In this document: positions 62,270 to 64,000 of the stretch, in pieces
Layout: each line of letters opens with the position of its first letter
How positions within the stretch are numbered: position 1 is the first letter of the stretch
DNA from: Chloroflexota bacterium
Lineage (GTDB): Bacteria; Chloroflexota; Dehalococcoidia; Lucifugimonadales; Lucifugimonadaceae
NCBI GenBank assembly: GCA_002730555.1
Contig: PCAM01000012.1
Coordinates: 1-64,000, forward strand
Direction of reading: 5' to 3'
DNA: 64,000 nt
The notes under the pieces: generated by a model
The model's database searches: none
Told to the model about the DNA's origin: nothing
The model's input: only the letters and a program-made list of their open reading frames with translations
Position numbers and translations under genes: made by a program

Positions 62270-62430
62270 ACCCGGACCCCGTATCGGAAATTCGGGTGTC
62301 CTCTCGGGATGTTTGATTAAAGGCGAGGTATGTCTCCGGGTCTGGTCAAAGTACTCACGCCGGCCGGGCCACTGATGGACTCGGATCGGGGAGCAGGATG
62401 TGTTTGGAATGGGTTGCGGCCTCAGGCGTC

Positions 62431-62676
62431 CTAGCCTGTGCCAGCGTCGGAATCGACGGCGCCCGCCGTCGGGACTGGGTCGTAACCACCTTCATGTCCA
62501 GGATGGCACCGGCCAAGACGCTTGAACGTCATGTGGATGCCTTTCAAGATGCCATGCTCGCGCACTGCGTCCTGCGCGTATATAGAGCACGTGGGCTCGT
62601 ACAGGCACTGCGAAGGCAGGTACGGCGAAATTACTTTCTTGTATCCCTTCAGGAGCAGAATCACTGCTCGGCGCAT
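62431..62676 (-). CDS. yidD: membrane protein insertion efficiency factor YidD
   Basis: 81 residues from ATG at 62676, one base after the rnpA stop. Sequence MRRAVILLLKGYKKVISPYL, PSQCLYEPTCSIYAQDAVREHG, GIHMTFKRLGRCHPGHEGGYDPVP matches YidD with its three conserved Cys (CLYEPTC, GRCHP) and the PVP end. An extra 14 residues follow. Small cytoplasmic-face factor that assists YidC. Between rnpA and the propeller lipoprotein. Confidence 0.93.
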   Translation of the reverse strand: MRRAVILLLKGYKKVISPYLPSQCLYEPTCSIYAQDAVREHGILKGIHMTFKRLGRCHPGHEGGYDPVPTAGAVDSDAGTG

Positions 62677-62677
62677 T

Positions 62678-63097
62678 TCAACCCGTCTTCCCTTCAGGAG
62701 CCCCCTCGTGTATGGCGCTACGCGTGACCGCGCCTGGCACACAATCGTTGACCGGATCCGTCGCGTCGGGTTTCAAAACCCCGGCTCGTTCGGCCAGTCG
62801 TTTCAACGACGATAACAACATATGGTAGTCCGCATCCGCCGCCGCCGGTCTAGCGGATACGACGATGTCGTACCCCGGGAGTACATCGAGCGACGACAGG
62901 CCCCCCCGTAGTCTGCGCTTAACTTTGTTCCTTGTAACGGCACCGCCGACACGTTTGCTGACCACCAGCCCGAATCGGGTCGCGTCACCATCCGATGGCG
63001 CGGAATCAAATGTCATGAGGCGGTCACTCACACGACGCCCGCGTTTACGAACATCGCGGAAATCTGCGCTCTTACGGAGTCTGGCAGCGGTGCGCAT
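62678..63097 (-). CDS. rnpA: ribonuclease P protein component
   Basis: 139 residues from ATG at 63097. RNR motif: RFGLVVSKRVGGAVTRNKVKRRLR, with the usual basic patch; N-terminus RTAARLRKSADFRDVRKRGRRV. The C-terminal about 30 residues are extended. It is the protein subunit that helps the P RNA process tRNA 5' ends. Follows rpmH by about 40 bases; a family B-like palindrome (CTCCCCCATACGGAGAGGGAGAG) lies at 63109-63131 between them. Confidence 0.95.
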   Translation of the reverse strand: MRTAARLRKSADFRDVRKRGRRVSDRLMTFDSAPSDGDATRFGLVVSKRVGGAVTRNKVKRRLRGGLSSLDVLPGYDIVVSARPAAADADYHMLLSSLKRLAERAGVLKPDATDPVNDCVPGAVTRSAIHEGAPEGKTG

Positions 63098-63137
63098 CGG
63101 AGGGACAGCCTCCCCCATACGGAGAGGGAGAGACTGG

Positions 63138-63275
63138 TTAGACGCTCAGGTGTGAGCGCCCGCGGGCGCGGCGTCGCGCCAGCACCCTCCGGCCGCCGAC
63201 TGATCGCATACGCAGCCTGAATCCGTGGACACGGAGGCGGCGTCTCTTTTTCGGTTGATATGTACGTTTCGGCAT
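63138..63275 (-). CDS. rpmH: 50S ribosomal protein L34
   Basis: 45 residues from ATG at 63275 to TAA at 63138: [45 protein letters not shown]. This is a full-length, highly basic L34, with the invariant KRTYQP start and HGFR. It leads the rpmH-rnpA-yidD-yidC-jag series on the minus strand. Confidence 0.97.
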   Translation of the reverse strand: MPKRTYQPKKRRRLRVHGFRLRMRSVGGRRVLARRRARGRSHLSV

Positions 63276-63305
63276 TTGCTCGGTTCAGTGTGGTCTGAAA
63301 AATCC

Positions 63306-63328
63306 AGGAAATTTCCTAGACAATTATA
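63306..63328 (-). promoter_or_regulatory. rpmH promoter region: TATAAT plus perfect palindrome
   Basis: A consensus -10 TATAAT (minus strand, 63323-63328) is followed five bases downstream by AGGAAATTTCCT, a perfect 12-bp palindrome at 63306-63317 located where transcription would start, about 40 bases before rpmH. No good -35 is seen at 16-18 bases; spacing to the nearest TTGACG is 27. A regulator site over the start is possible. Confidence 0.5.
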
Positions 63329-63372
63329 TGCGCTGCCGGCGCCAGAACGCGAGCGCGTCAAATGAATTTCGT

Positions 63373-63401
63373 TCCTGTTTTCTTGACGGCTCGACTAGGC
63401 G
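63373..63401 (+). promoter_or_regulatory. sigma70-type promoter of the GreA-like gene
   Basis: TTGACG (63373-63378), 17 bases, TAGAAT (63396-63401). Both hexamers match the consensus at five of six positions. The start site would be near 63408, leaving a 70-base leader with GGGGT (63421-63425) and ACCCC (63450-63454) able to pair. Confidence 0.6.
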
Positions 63402-63480
63402 TTCCTAGAATCGGATCTCTGGGGTCCTGGCAACGACAGCCGGGCGACAACCCCTGAAGTGTCAGGATCGTGTCGGGTTT

Positions 63481-64000
63481 ATGGTTGCCAAGTCAAAGGA
63501 TACCGGAATCGACCCAGAAGCGGTGGCATTTGATACCGTCGCAGAAGCGCTTAAGGAGTACACCGCTACGATAGCGGAGGACGACCGCCCCTCAGCGAGC
63601 GCGGAACTGGGAAGGTTCTCAAGGTGGTTGGGACACGATCGCACCCTTGGCTCACTGGCCCCGCCAGAAATCGGCGATTACAGCGACCACATCGGCGCAC
63701 ACGGCACCGCCCCGGACGCAGTTGACCGGCTCGCCGTCGTCAAGCTCTTCCTCGCCCATCTGAAAAAGAAGGGCCACATCGACGTCAACCTCGCACAGCA
63801 CCTGCGGTTGCGAAGGGGACGTGGCGCATCCACCGGCGCCAAGACCACCACGTCATCCAGCGAAACCGGCGCCCGACTGACGAAGGCAGGACACCAGGAA
63901 ATGCAGTCCCAGTTGGCGGAACTGATCGTCCAGCGCACCCAGTTTTCCGAAGACATCCGAAAAGCCGCAGCCGATAAAGACGTCCGTGAGAACGCGCCGC
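63481..64000 (+). CDS. GreA-like transcription elongation factor with integrase-type N-terminal domain (partial)
   Basis: 173 codons visible, running off the right edge. Residues about 15-105 (FDTVAEALKEYTATIAEDDR, FSRWLGHDRTLGSLAPPEIGDYS, DRLAVVKLFLAHLKKKG) look like the helical SAM-like core-binding domain of tyrosine recombinases. After a Ser/Thr-rich linker (about 113-131), RLTKAGHQEMQSQLAELIVQ, RTQFSEDIRKAAADKDVREN, AP is the GreA coiled-coil N-domain, ending at the conserved D-x-x-ENAP. GreA-type factors reactivate arrested RNA polymerase. The catalytic tip residues and C-domain are beyond the window. Confidence 0.82.
   Translation, partial: MVAKSKDTGIDPEAVAFDTVAEALKEYTATIAEDDRPSASAELGRFSRWLGHDRTLGSLAPPEIGDYSDHIGAHGTAPDAVDRLAVVKLFLAHLKKKGHIDVNLAQHLRLRRGRGASTGAKTTTSSSETGARLTKAGHQEMQSQLAELIVQRTQFSEDIRKAAADKDVRENAP

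Noticed and set aside
63276-63480. oriC next to rpmH
   Set aside because: No DnaA-box-like sequence is visible and dnaA is not adjacent; only promoters and a palindrome are supported.
1-64000. tRNA, rRNA or CRISPR loci
   Set aside because: I looked for the GGTTCGAATC-type T-arm and for regular spaced repeats by eye; GGTTCGAAC at about 31320 is inside the APH gene and not part of a cloverleaf. A tRNAscan run would be decisive.

Overview
The window is GC-rich, gene-dense bacterial chromosome, with no phage, plasmid, IS element, rRNA or CRISPR visible. The gene set suggests an uncultured Chloroflexota lineage, probably Dehalococcoidia/SAR202-like. The reasons are a DUF2851 protein, a GreA-like factor with an integrase-type helical N-terminus, a DPPR-synthase-type UbiA prenyltransferase, class I FBA, and many catabolic paralogues (LLM flavin oxidoreductase, SDR, crotonases, HpcH aldolase, CocE-type hydrolase). 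This taxonomic call is inference from gene content; no 16S or ribosomal protein operon is present to prove it.

Layout. 1-9 kb: two small unknown proteins, a NYN-domain RNase-like protein with a Ser/Thr/Arg tail, an MFS exporter, a giant tandem ABC exporter resembling fused CydD-CydC, and a double-ABM-domain protein. 9-17 kb: DUF4395 protein, 2-hydroxyacid dehydrogenase, a clearly broken P-loop kinase pseudogene (11303-11853), CocE/NonD hydrolase, metallo-beta-lactamase-fold hydrolase and DUF2851. 17-29 kb: class I aldolase, HpcH aldolase, then a nitrogen-assimilation block glnA-gltB-gltD-nadE in which the last two ATP/glutamine-linked steps follow GOGAT. 29-38 kb: Zn-type dehydrogenase, APH-type kinase, PaiB, hydroxypyruvate isomerase, recA, CorC-type CNNM/CBS protein and tilS. 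37-45 kb, mainly minus strand: NAPRTase, then purF-purM-purH-glycosyltransferase, and tlyA divergent from a UbiA-family gene. 46-54 kb: membrane Fe-S oxidoreductase (FadF/Hdr type), orphan beta-class DNA methyltransferase, a CheX-like protein, crotonase, LLM oxidoreductase, SDR.

54-64 kb is the most structured part. Read on the minus strand from 63.3 kb down, it is rpmH-rnpA-yidD-[beta-propeller lipoprotein]-yidC-jag-pfkB-crotonase-crotonase-acyl-CoA ligase. This is the classical oriC-proximal L34/RNase P/YidC/Jag cluster, but with a BamB-like propeller lipoprotein inserted and translationally joined to yidC (TGATG). The lipoprotein has no ATG/GTG/TTG start in its signal-peptide frame, and yidC and jag overlap out of frame by about 104 nt. 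dnaA is not next to rpmH; instead a GreA-like gene diverges from it behind a good sigma70-type promoter.

Long intergenic gaps (8.1-8.4, 11.1-12.0, 28.6-28.8, 33.1-33.25, 46.0-46.1, 49.2-50.0, 53.7-54.15 kb) are filled by mosaics of four short palindromic repeat families rather than genes. They are listed separately because they are the main non-genic structure of the window.
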